This document shows, piece by piece, positions 1-9,922 of a stretch of 64,000 nucleotides of DNA. Made by a program: the position numbers and the translations under genes. The number at the start of each line of letters is the position of its first letter. Position 1 is the first letter of the stretch. The notes below the pieces were generated by a model. That model was given only the letters and a program-made list of their open reading frames with translations, was not told the origin of the DNA and did not search any database. Source of the stretch: Myxococcales bacterium (GTDB lineage: Bacteria; Myxococcota_A; Polyangia; Polyangiales; Houyiibacteriaceae); contig JAOTXX010000002.1 of the NCBI GenBank assembly GCA_029862185.1, positions 1-64,000 of the forward strand, written 5' to 3'.

Positions 1-1
1 G

Positions 2-442
2 TTCCAAAACATCAAGTTCCGAGCCACACCGTTTGCCGCCATTGGTATACACATGATCGACAAGGCGAACGGCTTTTGGGATTTTCAGACCGGCGTCGGC
101 TATCAGTACCTGAAGTATCTGGACCCTGATCCTAGTGTCACCAATCCGCAGCACGATGCCTTCGTTCCGTTCAAGACGTTTGGGGATGTGGACATCGCGC
201 CCGACGTGACGTGGTACTTCAGCTGGCTGACCAACCTCGTCGTGACGACGGTTGGGAACACCAACCACACCGGAGAGACCGGTTTCAACATCGAGGTCAC
301 CAGCGTGCTGGACTTCAACATCAGCTTCCTCTACCTACGAACGGAAAACCCGCCAGCCCGCGACGACGGCATGGGCGGAACCGTTCCGGTCAAGAAGAAC
401 GACTACCAGTTGGTGTTCAGCGTCGGCGTCGACCTCGGCTGA
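2..442 (+). CDS. C-terminal part of an outer-membrane beta-barrel-like protein (DUF481-like), truncated by window start
   Basis: Open frame from the window edge to TGA at 442; alternating aromatic/polar strands, ends ...YQLVFSVGVDLG, typical of barrel C-termini. Confidence 0.5.
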   Translation, partial: FQNIKFRATPFAAIGIHMIDKANGFWDFQTGVGYQYLKYLDPDPSVTNPQHDAFVPFKTFGDVDIAPDVTWYFSWLTNLVVTTVGNTNHTGETGFNIEVTSVLDFNISFLYLRTENPPARDDGMGGTVPVKKNDYQLVFSVGVDLG

Positions 443-617
443 CCGGATTGTTAGCGCGTGCTTTTCGCTTGCAGGGCCGGCGCCGCGCTCATAGATGCAC
501 GGCGCTGTGACCGTGAGGTGGGCACCATCTCTCAAGCTACCAGCCTGATCGCGCTCGGCGTGGTCGGGGTGGCCCTCCGTGTGGGGCCGACCATTCGTGA
601 TCGTCTTCTTCGCCGCG

Positions 618-1313
618 TTCGACTCCCAGGGTCTGCTCCACGCCGGGCGCGAGATCAAGGAGCCCTTCAAACGCGAGTTCGCGCTCAGCAAAGACAGCCT
701 CGAGCACTACGGGCTCGCGCAGAGCCCCAACGCCGACCCGGTGGAGACGATTCGCGCGTTCAAGCCGACCATCCTCGTGGGGGCGACGGGCCAACCGGGG
801 GTCTTCACCCAAGAGATGATCGAGGAAATGGCGAAGCATGTGGACCGACCGGTCGTCCTGCCACTCTCGAACCCGACATCGAAGTCGGAGTGCACTCCAA
901 AAGACGCCCTCGAATGGACCGGTGGCCGAGCACTGGTCGCCACGGGCAGCCCATACGACGACGTGACTTACGAAGGTGAGCGTCATGTGATCGGGCAGAG
1001 CAACAACGTCTTCATCTTCCCGGGCGTTGGCCTCGGAGCCATCGTTTCTGAGACACGTCAAATCAACGACGAAATGTTCTTGATCGCTGCGCAGACGCTC
1101 GCGAGCTGCGTCAGTGACGAGCGCCTGGCGCTGGGCGCCATCTTTCCAAGTCAGAACGATCTGCGCCAGGTGAGCTTCGAGATCGCGTGTGCCGTCGTGC
1201 GCTCGGCACGCGACGCGCAGCTCGGGTGCGTGATCCCCGACAACGAGATCGAGGCAACCGTCCGCAGCGCGGTCTGGTGCCCGAGCTACATTCCGATCGT
1301 CGCCCAGCGCTAA
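618..1313 (+). pseudogene. Remnant of NAD(P)-dependent malic enzyme (C-terminal half only)
   Basis: FDSQGLLHAGR...FKPTILVGATGQPGVFTQEMIEEMAKHVDRPVVLPLSNPTSKSECTP...GQSNNVFIFPGVGLGAIVSE matches the malic enzyme NAD-binding half; N-terminal catalytic half absent upstream. Confidence 0.85.
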
Positions 1314-1314
1314 C

Positions 1315-1332
1315 GGCGGTGACTGCACCGCC
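1315..1332. terminator. Candidate hairpin between convergent genes
   Basis: GGCGGTG-ACTG-CACCGCC perfect 7-bp stem, 4-nt loop, between convergent stop codons; no T-tract. Confidence 0.35.
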
Positions 1333-3572
1333 TATCGCGGGGTTTGGCTCATTTGCAAACGGAGAGTGCCGCCCCGAGTAATCGCTTGATGGGAGAGCAC
1401 GGGCGTCGACAGAGGCTGGTCGTCGAGTGCGGCGCTCGTCACGAAGACACTGTCAGGGCCATTGCCGTCCGCTTCGATGACGAAGGTCTCGCCATCGTGA
1501 TGGTCGGGGCTCAGGCGCAGGGTGATGCGTTCGAATAAGGGGCTTCCGAGCCGGTATTCGGATAGCCCAGGGGTCACCGGATAGAAGCCCATCGCCGAAA
1601 ACACGAACCATGCGCTCAGCGTCCCAGCGTCGTCGTTGCCCGGAAGCCCATCGGGTCCTCTTCCGAAGAAACGCTCCATCGCGATTCGGGCCTGTCGCTG
1701 TGTGTGATGCTCCGCGCCAGGCACAAATGTGAAGAGATAGGGATACGCCATGTCGGGCTCGTTCCAGAGCACGAAACGGTCGGTGTCAAAGACCCAGGTG
1801 AGCCGATCGACGAAGGCCTGCTTGCCGTGCAGCGCGATCAACCCGTCAACATCGTGCTGCACGAAGAATGCATACTGCCACGCGGTACCTTCGACGTAAC
1901 CAGGGCCTCCGAGCCGCAAAGCAAAGGAACCTTCGATCGCATCTGGATCGAAGGGCTCGAGAAACGAGCCGTCGGCGTTCCTCGGACGAAGTGTCCCAGT
2001 CTCGTCGTCATAGAGTCCGCGATAGGATTCGGCCCGTTGCAAGAGGCCGGGTACATCGTCGTTGCGGCCGAGCGCCTCGGCGAGTTGCGCGAGCGCCCAG
2101 TCGGCAAGCGCATATTCGAGAGTCGTCGACACGGGCCCCCAGACCGTGTCGGCGCGTTCCATGGGCACGAAACCCAGGTCGAGGTATTCGGTGTCTCCCG
2201 GCCGGTGCTCCTCCCGTTTGGCCGCGTCGCGCATCACGTCGTACACCGGGCCGAGGTCGAAATCCGTGAGACCCTTCGCATAGGAATCGGCGAACACGAT
2301 CAGTGCCGGGTCCCCGACCATCGGCTGCACCTCGTCGCCGATGAGCTCCCACTTGGGCGGGGCGTTGGCGTGAAGGGTCATGTCCTGCATTCCCTTGACG
2401 ATCTCGAGTTGCGTCTTCGGATACACGAGCGTCAGAAGCGGGTGCAGGGTGCGGTAGGTATCCCAGAGCGAAAACACGGTGTACCGCGTTTCACCGCCTG
2501 CTTGACCGGTTTGGTCGCGGGTGAAGATCGGATACGTCCCATCGACGTCGCTCAAGATGCTGGGATGGATCAATGCGTGGTAGAGGGCCGTGTAAAAGCG
2601 AACGCGGTCCTCGTCGCTCCCGCCGGCGACTTCGATGCGCTCTAGGTGCTGCTGCCAGACCATCGCTGCAGCGTCGCGCGCCTCGTCGAACGGAAGTTGC
2701 TCGGCATCCAGGTTCGCTCGGGCTTGTTCGATACTCACCCAAGACAGCCCAACCCACATCACCACGGGCTCGGGGGGTGCAGCTTCGTATCGCCAGAAAG
2801 CCATGGCATCCCCCGTTGCACGTGTTTCAGTACTCACGGTGCCGTCCTCGACCACTCCAAAAGAATCGGCCGCGCGATCTGCGCGCGCGACGAAATAGAG
2901 CCGCCCCCCGCCCCCGGACACACAGAACCCGCCGAACGCGGCCGAGCCGACGATCTCGTTAGGCCCCAACACTTCGAGGTCGGCTTGGTTCCTGACCCAG
3001 GAGATGCCGCGCGCCCCATCGAGCGTGATGTGGGCTGGCTGGCCTTGCGCAAACCAGAAACGAAAAACTGCGGTTCGCGGTGTGGCTGTCATCTCAGCAA
3101 CGACGTCCATGTCGCTGAGCTCCACGCCGTAGTACCCCGCGTAGGCGACCTCACTGCGGTAGGCAGAGCCGTAGACCTCGAAGCTCGTGGGCGTCGGACC
3201 CGATGTCGGCGCAATCACCGGGAGGCCGAGGTCCGGACACCCGACACCGCTCAGGTGCGTCAATCCAAAGCCGTGAATCTGCGGGTCTCCATGCCGGTAG
3301 CCGCCGTTGACGAACACGCCTTCGAGCGCGTCCGCGGCGGTGGTCAGCTTCGTATGAGGGCTGGGTGACGCCATTCCCCAGGGAACGAGCGCGCCAGGAA
3401 AGGTCATCCCGTCCGCGGCCGTTCCGATGAACGGATCGACTTCGGCGGCGAGTGGGGCGCCAACGGGCGGGCTCGGCACTTCGTACCGGGTGCGGCCGGA
3501 CTCCGCACAACCAGCACACAGCGACAAGGTCACAGCCAGTACGCTCGGGCGATGTCGATGAAGCCTGATCAT
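1332..3572 (-). CDS. GH92-family alpha-mannosidase-like lipoprotein
   Basis: 746 aa; lipobox LSLCAGC; VDPFIGTAADGMTFPGALVPWGMASPSP, HFGLTHLSGVGC-like and GNDDAGTLSAWFVFSAMGFYPVTPG motifs of GH92. Confidence 0.92.
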   Translation of the reverse strand: MIRLHRHRPSVLAVTLSLCAGCAESGRTRYEVPSPPVGAPLAAEVDPFIGTAADGMTFPGALVPWGMASPSPHTKLTTAADALEGVFVNGGYRHGDPQIHGFGLTHLSGVGCPDLGLPVIAPTSGPTPTSFEVYGSAYRSEVAYAGYYGVELSDMDVVAEMTATPRTAVFRFWFAQGQPAHITLDGARGISWVRNQADLEVLGPNEIVGSAAFGGFCVSGGGGRLYFVARADRAADSFGVVEDGTVSTETRATGDAMAFWRYEAAPPEPVVMWVGLSWVSIEQARANLDAEQLPFDEARDAAAMVWQQHLERIEVAGGSDEDRVRFYTALYHALIHPSILSDVDGTYPIFTRDQTGQAGGETRYTVFSLWDTYRTLHPLLTLVYPKTQLEIVKGMQDMTLHANAPPKWELIGDEVQPMVGDPALIVFADSYAKGLTDFDLGPVYDVMRDAAKREEHRPGDTEYLDLGFVPMERADTVWGPVSTTLEYALADWALAQLAEALGRNDDVPGLLQRAESYRGLYDDETGTLRPRNADGSFLEPFDPDAIEGSFALRLGGPGYVEGTAWQYAFFVQHDVDGLIALHGKQAFVDRLTWVFDTDRFVLWNEPDMAYPYLFTFVPGAEHHTQRQARIAMERFFGRGPDGLPGNDDAGTLSAWFVFSAMGFYPVTPGLSEYRLGSPLFERITLRLSPDHHDGETFVIEADGNGPDSVFVTSAALDDQPLSTPVLSHQAITRGGTLRLQMSQTPR

Positions 3573-3729
3573 GGCTCGTCTGGGTCTAGCACAAGCTCAT
3601 CGGCAGGCCGCGGGTCGGGAAGAACGGGGTCATGACGACTGCGCTGAGAGAGTCTACCTCCAGTCTGGTGTCGAACGCCAAGCGAAGTACGCATGAGACA
3701 ACTTTGGATGAGCAGGTTAGATAGGAGGC

Positions 3730-5373
3730 GTGACTGTAGTCGAAAGGGCTGAGCGGTGGTTGGCGGACGACCCGGATCCGGCGACCCGACGCGAGCTCAA
3801 ACAACTATTGGACCGCAACGATCTCGACGCCTTGCATGACCGGTTCGACAGCTCGCTCGCATTTCGGAGTGCCGGCTTCCGCGGGCTGCTGGGTGCGGGG
3901 CCCAACCGAATGAACCGCGTCACCGTCATCCGCGCGACCGCCGGTCTCTGTGCTTGGCTTCGCCAACAGCTTCCGAACGCCGCAGAGAGAGGCATCTGCG
4001 TCGGCTTCGACGGACGGCGGATGAGCCGCGAGCTCGCAACCGACACGGCCGGCGTGATTGCGGGCGCGGGCTTCCAAGTCTGGATGCTCGACGATGAGAT
4101 GCCCACTCCAGTCTTGGGGTTTTCGGTGTTGGAAACCGGCGCTGCGGCGGGCGTGATGATCACTGCGGGCGATAGCCCTTCCGCATACAACGGCTACAAG
4201 GTGTTTTGGGGGAACGGTTCGCAGATCATCTCCGTGCATGACGAGGGCATCGCGCAAGCGATCGCCCGCATCAGCAGCGCCAGCAGCGTCCCCCGGCCGA
4301 CCCGCCATGAGGCGATCGCTCAAGGACGCATGCAAGCCTTGACCGATCTGGTAGAGCGGTATCGCGAACGGGTTAGTGATCTGGTAGGTCCCCCCTCCGA
4401 AGCGCGCCGTCTTTCGATCGCCTACACGGCGCTTCACGGCGTCGGAGATCGACTGATCCGGACGATCCTCGGAGCTGCCGGCTTTTCCGGCCTCAAGAGC
4501 CTAGCCTCGCAAGCGGAGCCCGACGGCCGGTTTCCAACCGTCGACTTCCCCAATCCCGAAGATCCCGCGGCCATGGTGCAGGTCCTTGCCCTCGCCAGGA
4601 GGATCAACGCGGAGCTCGTGCTCGCCAACGACCCCGATGCCGGTCGTCTGGCTGTCGCCGCCGCCTCTGACGAAGGCTATGAAGTCCTCTCCGGAGACGA
4701 TCTGGGCTGCATGCTGGCCGACGATCTGCTCGAAAGAACCGAAAGCCAATCGAAGCGCCTGCTCATCTCCTCGATCGTAAGCTCGCCACTGCTCGGAAAG
4801 ATCGCGAAAGCTCACGGCGCACGGTGGGAGCAGACCCTCGTTGGTCACAGCTGGATCAATCATCGTGCGATCGAGATCGAAGCGGAGGGCTACAGTTACA
4901 TCCTCGGTTACGACGACGCGCTGGGCTACGGCGCCGCGACATTCGTTCGAGACAAGGACGGCATCAGTGCCGCGCTGTTGGTTGCGGACCTTGCTGCTCG
5001 ATGCAAAGCGCGCGGGAGCACGCTGCTGGACGAGCGCGAGGCGATGTGGCGCCGGTACGGCCTCTATGTGAGTCGGCGGATCTCAAGGGCGTTCGAAGGG
5101 GGTGATGCAGATGAGAAGATGGCGGCGGCCATGACCCGTTACCGAGACAACCCACCCTGGCCAATCGCCAATCTGAATCTCCCCAAGACCGACCTGCTGG
5201 TCTTCGAGCCAGAAGGTGGGGATCGCGTGATCCTGCGCGCGACCGCGACAGCGGCAACGCTCGAGTACTACCTCCATGTCCGCATCGAGATCGCTGCCGA
5301 AGAAAACGCCGAGTCCGCCAGAGAACGCGGCAACGCCAGAATCGACGAGATCGCCGAGGCTGTCCGCGCGTAG
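3730..5373 (+). CDS. Phosphoglucomutase/phosphomannomutase family protein
   Basis: 547 aa; VGFDGRRMSRELA, ITAGDSPSAYNGYKV, ANDPDAGRLAVA motifs; GTG start with AGGAGG RBS. Confidence 0.85.
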   Translation: MTVVERAERWLADDPDPATRRELKQLLDRNDLDALHDRFDSSLAFRSAGFRGLLGAGPNRMNRVTVIRATAGLCAWLRQQLPNAAERGICVGFDGRRMSRELATDTAGVIAGAGFQVWMLDDEMPTPVLGFSVLETGAAAGVMITAGDSPSAYNGYKVFWGNGSQIISVHDEGIAQAIARISSASSVPRPTRHEAIAQGRMQALTDLVERYRERVSDLVGPPSEARRLSIAYTALHGVGDRLIRTILGAAGFSGLKSLASQAEPDGRFPTVDFPNPEDPAAMVQVLALARRINAELVLANDPDAGRLAVAAASDEGYEVLSGDDLGCMLADDLLERTESQSKRLLISSIVSSPLLGKIAKAHGARWEQTLVGHSWINHRAIEIEAEGYSYILGYDDALGYGAATFVRDKDGISAALLVADLAARCKARGSTLLDEREAMWRRYGLYVSRRISRAFEGGDADEKMAAAMTRYRDNPPWPIANLNLPKTDLLVFEPEGGDRVILRATATAATLEYYLHVRIEIAAEENAESARERGNARIDEIAEAVRA

Positions 5374-5510
5374 CTGGAGTAGACGAGACCCAGTGGAAAT
5401 CCCATCACGTGGTTACCTCAGCAAGAACGCGACTATACAGTCAGCTCACCAACAAGATGATGGCTTGCACGCTAGTCTGCAAAGAATGGGCGCCGGGTGA
5501 GCCCAGTTGT

Positions 5511-5566
5511 CTTAGCCCATGGGGACCATTCGGGGATCCGAGTTGCGCGGTACTAGCTTGTTATGT
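5511..5566 (+). repeat. Copy A of a ~56-bp degenerate dispersed repeat
   Basis: cttagcccatggggaccattcggggatccgagttgcgcggtactagcttgttatgt aligns without gaps to 9846-9901. Confidence 0.5.
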
Positions 5567-6647
5567 CGACTTGCGGCGCGCGCAAGTTCGCCATCGTCGT
5601 CACCGAGGCGGTCGGTTTCTCAGGAAACTCTTCGGCGAGCAGCCAGCGGCAGAACACGAGCCCGTCTTGGTGGCCGGCCGTGCCGACCCAATTGCCGAGG
5701 GCCGGATCCTCTTTGGAGACGTAGACCGTCCAACTGCCATCAGGATTGAGGGCAGCCTGCGCCGAATTCAGGGATACTTGATGGTATCGCGCGTCGAAAG
5801 ACTGCATGTAGGCGTTCCACGTTTGAACTCCCCAGTAGCAGCACTTTGGTGAGCGGCCCCGGATGACGAGCACTTCGTCGTCGGAGAGATCAAACGTACC
5901 CAGCGCGTAAACGTTGTCGGGTGTTCCCCATCCCATTCCATCGGGGTCGAAGCCAAATGGCTCGCCAAGCATGTTGTGCTCTTCCGAGCCGGGTGGTGGG
6001 ACCATCGCCGCGGTCTGGCTCACGAAGTTTCCGACAGCCCGAAGTTTCTCTGAAAGACTTGCATCGGTCTCGGGGCCGGGTGCGGGAACGTCGGCGGTGT
6101 TCTCTATGTAGATCTCTGCGACTCGGTCGCTGTCGCGGTCGAAGTAGTACTCCCGAGAGATCACGCACACCGCACGAGCAGCGGTCTTGAAGCGATTGGG
6201 CTCGTCTGGCTCGTCCGGTCCGAGGAAGATCTCGAACGAGCCGTCGTCGCCGAAATCGATGTGTGTGTGGTTGATGTTGGCGGCGAGGCTGTCGGACCAG
6301 GACCCGTCCGGCTCACCGGCATACGCGCAGAAGCTGAGGTAACAGGCATCGCCGCGGTTCCCCCAGATGCGGTAGCTCTGATCACCACGGGTCTGTGTGA
6401 AGCAGTATATCGAGTCGCAGTTGTCGCCGAGGATCTTCTGGGTCGGCCGTGCGAGCGGCACGAACGTCGGGCGGAGCGGATCGCTTTCGAGATAGAGGTC
6501 GAAGCCGTAGCTCAGCAAATGAGCGAGATGCCGGTAGCCCTGTAACTGACTTTGCTCGCTCAGGCCTCGGAACTCGTCTGTGAAGGTTTCGGGAAGCTCC
6601 CGCAGTGCGTCGACGAGCTCGACAAACGCGTCGTGGGTGTCGGTCAT
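5553..6647 (-). CDS. DUF1214 domain-containing protein
   Basis: MTDTHDAFVELVDALRELPETF...; GNRGDACYLSFCAYAGEPDGSWSD, GVQTWNAYMQSFDARYHQVSLNSAQAALNPDGSWTVYVS. Confidence 0.8.
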   Translation of the reverse strand: MTDTHDAFVELVDALRELPETFTDEFRGLSEQSQLQGYRHLAHLLSYGFDLYLESDPLRPTFVPLARPTQKILGDNCDSIYCFTQTRGDQSYRIWGNRGDACYLSFCAYAGEPDGSWSDSLAANINHTHIDFGDDGSFEIFLGPDEPDEPNRFKTAARAVCVISREYYFDRDSDRVAEIYIENTADVPAPGPETDASLSEKLRAVGNFVSQTAAMVPPPGSEEHNMLGEPFGFDPDGMGWGTPDNVYALGTFDLSDDEVLVIRGRSPKCCYWGVQTWNAYMQSFDARYHQVSLNSAQAALNPDGSWTVYVSKEDPALGNWVGTAGHQDGLVFCRWLLAEEFPEKPTASVTTMANLRAPQVDITS

Positions 6648-6663
6648 TCGAAGAGTCCTCCTC

Positions 6664-7932
6664 TCATTTGCTCGGCTCGGTAAGACCGAAATAGTCGATG
6701 TACTCCTGGAAAGGTGCCCGGTCGCGTTCGGGGTCGATTCCAAAGTCCTCGGGAGTGTAGGTGTGCGAGCCATGCTTGTCGCGGGTGTTTGCTTTCATGA
6801 AGGCGAGCATCTTGGCCTCCACTTCATCGGTGAGCGGATAGTCGAAGTGTGCGTACATTCTTCGCACGACGTCGAGCGGGTCCAACACGGTTTCGCTCAT
6901 TTTCACGTCGAAGAACTGCTCCCTCTTGTGTGCGAGTTGCTTTCGCTGCGCGAGAGATCTGCTGATCAGCTTGGTCCACCACTGGAGTTGCTGGCGGCCG
7001 ATTTCATGCAGATCGATGGTATCGGTCGAGGCCCCCCGGAGCGTGGCGGTCAGGCTCGTGACCGATGCGCAGACCTTGATCGGGTCGCGGTGGGTATGAA
7101 CGATCCGTGCGTCTGGAAAGACATCAAGAAGCGTGTCGATCAAATGAAGGTGCGCCGGCGACTTCAGCACCCAGCGCCCGCCACGAACGCCGCCTGACTG
7201 TGCGTGCTGTAGGAAGCGTTTGTGGAACTCGTACGTGGGGCGCATGTCCTGCTCGTCCAGCCATGCCTGATACGAGGGTACGTTGAATTGCACCTGCAGC
7301 TGCTCGGACATGAAGCACATGGTGAACACCGCTACGCATTCTTGTGGCATCGTTGCCTCCATCGGGTGCATTGCTGCAAAGTCCGGGACCAACTTGAAAA
7401 ATTGGTCGAGAATCTTCTGATCCTCGGCGATGCGCGGGTCGGTTTTCCATGTTTCCGGCGCGGCGGGCGGCACCGGGAACTGCACCTCCCAGGTGAGAGG
7501 CGAGCGATTGGCGGGGTCCTGCTCGAGCAGGGCATGAAGAATGGTCGTGCCGGTGCGTGGCAAGCCGACGATGAACAGCGGAGCGACAATCTTCTCCTTG
7601 GCCACGGCGTCGTGCTGCTTGCGCCACTCGACCAGCCTCAGGCGATTGACGAGGTTGTCGGTCACGTACCCCTGAACCATCAGACGGCCGAGTAGGGTGA
7701 GATCGGCTTCCCTCTCGGCGCTAGCCAAGAACCGTCGAAGCCCTTCCCGGAAGTCTTCTCCGCCGAAATCTGAGCTTCCGGCCCTCTTGATGGCCCGCCT
7801 GATCAATCTGTCTTCATCGAGTGCGATCGGCTGCACCCCCATCGCGTTGGCGCTTCGGCCGACGAAGTTGATCAACTTCACGCCAAACGGCCTGTGGGGC
7901 TCGCCTACTTGAATGTTGCGGGCCTCGCTCAC
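6664..7932 (-). CDS. Sulfotransferase family protein
   Basis: 422 aa; PLFIVGLPRTGTTILHALLEQDPANRSPLTWEVQFP (5'-PSB motif), VLKSPAHLHLIDTLLDVFPDARIVHTHRDP. Confidence 0.92.
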   Translation of the reverse strand: MSEARNIQVGEPHRPFGVKLINFVGRSANAMGVQPIALDEDRLIRRAIKRAGSSDFGGEDFREGLRRFLASAEREADLTLLGRLMVQGYVTDNLVNRLRLVEWRKQHDAVAKEKIVAPLFIVGLPRTGTTILHALLEQDPANRSPLTWEVQFPVPPAAPETWKTDPRIAEDQKILDQFFKLVPDFAAMHPMEATMPQECVAVFTMCFMSEQLQVQFNVPSYQAWLDEQDMRPTYEFHKRFLQHAQSGGVRGGRWVLKSPAHLHLIDTLLDVFPDARIVHTHRDPIKVCASVTSLTATLRGASTDTIDLHEIGRQQLQWWTKLISRSLAQRKQLAHKREQFFDVKMSETVLDPLDVVRRMYAHFDYPLTDEVEAKMLAFMKANTRDKHGSHTYTPEDFGIDPERDRAPFQEYIDYFGLTEPSK

Positions 7933-8756
7933 GCGTCTCTACCCATACAGGCGTCCATGACTTCGTCCCCGTACATCATTCGGTTCAACTCCTCGAAATC
8001 GTCGCCTTGAGGAATGCTCATGCCGCCGCAAACGCTGAAGACCTGACCGGTCACCCATTTGCCCATGTCACTGGACAGGTAGACGACCGCATCGCCGACT
8101 TCTTGTGGGTCACCCGCCCGCCCGAGCGGCGTGCGCTCGACCAGCCCGGCGAGAAACTCCTCAGAGAAATTGTCCGCGAGCGCTTCGGTCTTGATGTACC
8201 CCGGCGCAATGGAGTTCACGCGGATCTGGAACGGCGCAAGCTCCACCGCCGCGCAGCGGGTGAGCATTTCCAGACCGGCCTTGCTCGTGCTGTAGGGAGC
8301 CATCCACTTCTCGACCTTCGAGCCACCGACCGACGAGATCGTGATGATGCTTCCGCCACCGTGGTCTTTCATCGAAAGCGCCGCATGCTTGATGCAGGTG
8401 GCGGTGCCGACGATGTTGAGCTCACAGCAGAACGTCCAGGCGTCGACGGGCGCCTCGAGAATCGGACCCGGGTAACCACTACCCGCGTTCGCGACGAGGA
8501 TGTCGAGACCGCCATCCCCTGCCGCCGTATGAATTGCAGAGATGACTTCGTCTTCGACCGTGATGTCGCACACCTGTAGGGAAGCCTCCGCACCCGGAAC
8601 GATCGTTTTCAATCGTTCGACGGCCTTTCCGAGCACGTCATCACGTCTCCCAACAATCAAGACTCGGGCACCTTGTTCGAGCAGGCGCTGAGCGCATCCA
8701 AACCCGACTCCGGTGCCGCCTCCGGTTACCAACGCGCGTTTGCCAGCTACTTGCAT
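7929..8756 (-). CDS. SDR family NAD(P)-dependent oxidoreductase
   Basis: MQVAGKRALVTGGGTGVGFGCAQRLLEQGARVLIVGR; NAG motif; S-x12-YSTSK catalytic motif; GG-x-SIP near C-terminus. Confidence 0.9.
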   Translation of the reverse strand: MQVAGKRALVTGGGTGVGFGCAQRLLEQGARVLIVGRRDDVLGKAVERLKTIVPGAEASLQVCDITVEDEVISAIHTAAGDGGLDILVANAGSGYPGPILEAPVDAWTFCCELNIVGTATCIKHAALSMKDHGGGSIITISSVGGSKVEKWMAPYSTSKAGLEMLTRCAAVELAPFQIRVNSIAPGYIKTEALADNFSEEFLAGLVERTPLGRAGDPQEVGDAVVYLSSDMGKWVTGQVFSVCGGMSIPQGDDFEELNRMMYGDEVMDACMGRDA

Positions 8757-8979
8757 CCCGACCCTCCATCCAAATTCGTGCTTGCCCGCTAGTGGCATTT
8801 TGCAACAGTGTGACGAAATTGACAGACGAACAACGCGATTGAAGGCGTTGTGGCAAGGTCGCCGAGATGAAGTTTCTTCGAACGCTCTACGTGTACCGGC
8901 CGGTGCTCCTTTTCGCGTCGACCGGGCGTTTGTTTTTGCTAGCCCCGGTTCGGGGGGCGGACGTAGTACAATCGCCGCC

Positions 8980-9798
8980 ATGACCACAGCGCCGGAGCTC
9001 GATTTCGGGAAAGACAACGTCGCACGCGGCTATGACGACGTGCTGGTTCCGTTGATCTTTCGGCCGTGGGGGGAGCGGCTGTTGGCTGAGCATGGGCCGT
9101 GGGACGGGCGGACCGTCTTGGACCTGGCGACGGGCACGGGAGTGGTGGCACGCTTGCTCGCCGATCGGGTGGGCTCGAACGGCAAAGTGATCGCGGCGGA
9201 CATCAACCCTCAGATGCTCAACATCGCGAAGCACCATTGCGCGGACGCGGGCGAGCGCGTCCGGTTCTTGGAGTCGTCGGCGCACCCGCTCGAGCTCGAA
9301 GGGGGCGTAGTGGATGCGGTGATTTGCCAGCAGGGCTTTCAGTTCTTTCCCGATCGCGCACAGAGCGCAGTCGAAATGTTGCGCGTGCTTCGCGACGAGG
9401 GCGTGGCGCTGGTGTCGACCTGGCGCTCGGTCGCCGAGTGCAAAGCCTTTGGAGCGATTTGCGGTGCGCTCGATGCGATCGGCGAGACCGAGCTCGCGAA
9501 CATGATGCGGCGGCCGTTCGACCACCTGCCCGAGGACGAGCTTCAAGCGCACTTCGAGGATGCCGGGTTCAATTCGGTCGAGCTCCAGCGACACGAAGCG
9601 CTCATGACCTGCCACGGAGGACCCAAGAGCGCCATCGAGCTCGCGCTCGCGACCCCGATCGGGCCGCACTTGCGGGAGCTTGCCGAGTCGGTGTTCAGCC
9701 GGTTCACCGATGAGCTATCTGACCGCGCCACCGAGCTGAGCCGAGGAGAGTCGCACCTCGGCAAGCTCGTCAGCAATGTGATCGTCGCGCGGAAGTAG
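8980..9798 (+). CDS. Class I SAM-dependent methyltransferase
   Basis: VLDLATGTGVVARLLADRVGSNGKVIAADINPQMLNIA; start at MTTAPELDFGKDN. Confidence 0.88.
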   Translation: MTTAPELDFGKDNVARGYDDVLVPLIFRPWGERLLAEHGPWDGRTVLDLATGTGVVARLLADRVGSNGKVIAADINPQMLNIAKHHCADAGERVRFLESSAHPLELEGGVVDAVICQQGFQFFPDRAQSAVEMLRVLRDEGVALVSTWRSVAECKAFGAICGALDAIGETELANMMRRPFDHLPEDELQAHFEDAGFNSVELQRHEALMTCHGGPKSAIELALATPIGPHLRELAESVFSRFTDELSDRATELSRGESHLGKLVSNVIVARK

Positions 9799-9845
9799 CG
9801 CGCGCGGCGCCGATGCAGCGGGCGGCAGAGTCTCCGTTTCGCTCT

Positions 9846-9901
9846 CTTAGTCCATCGGGCTCGTGTTGAGGGCCCAACTGCGCAGAACTATCTTGTTATG
9901 T
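9846..9901 (+). repeat. Copy B of a ~56-bp degenerate dispersed repeat
   Basis: cttagtccatcgggctcgtgttgagggcccaactgcgcagaactatcttgttatgt; about 39/56 identical to copy A by eye, ungapped. Confidence 0.5.
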
Positions 9902-9922
9902 TAACCGGGAGACGAGTAGCGC

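Noticed and set aside
1704-2645. 313-aa plus-strand ORF inside the GH92 gene
   Set aside because: Antisense to a strongly recognisable GH92 protein; no independent support
6580-7197. 205-aa plus-strand ORF
   Set aside because: Antisense to sulfotransferase gene; no motif
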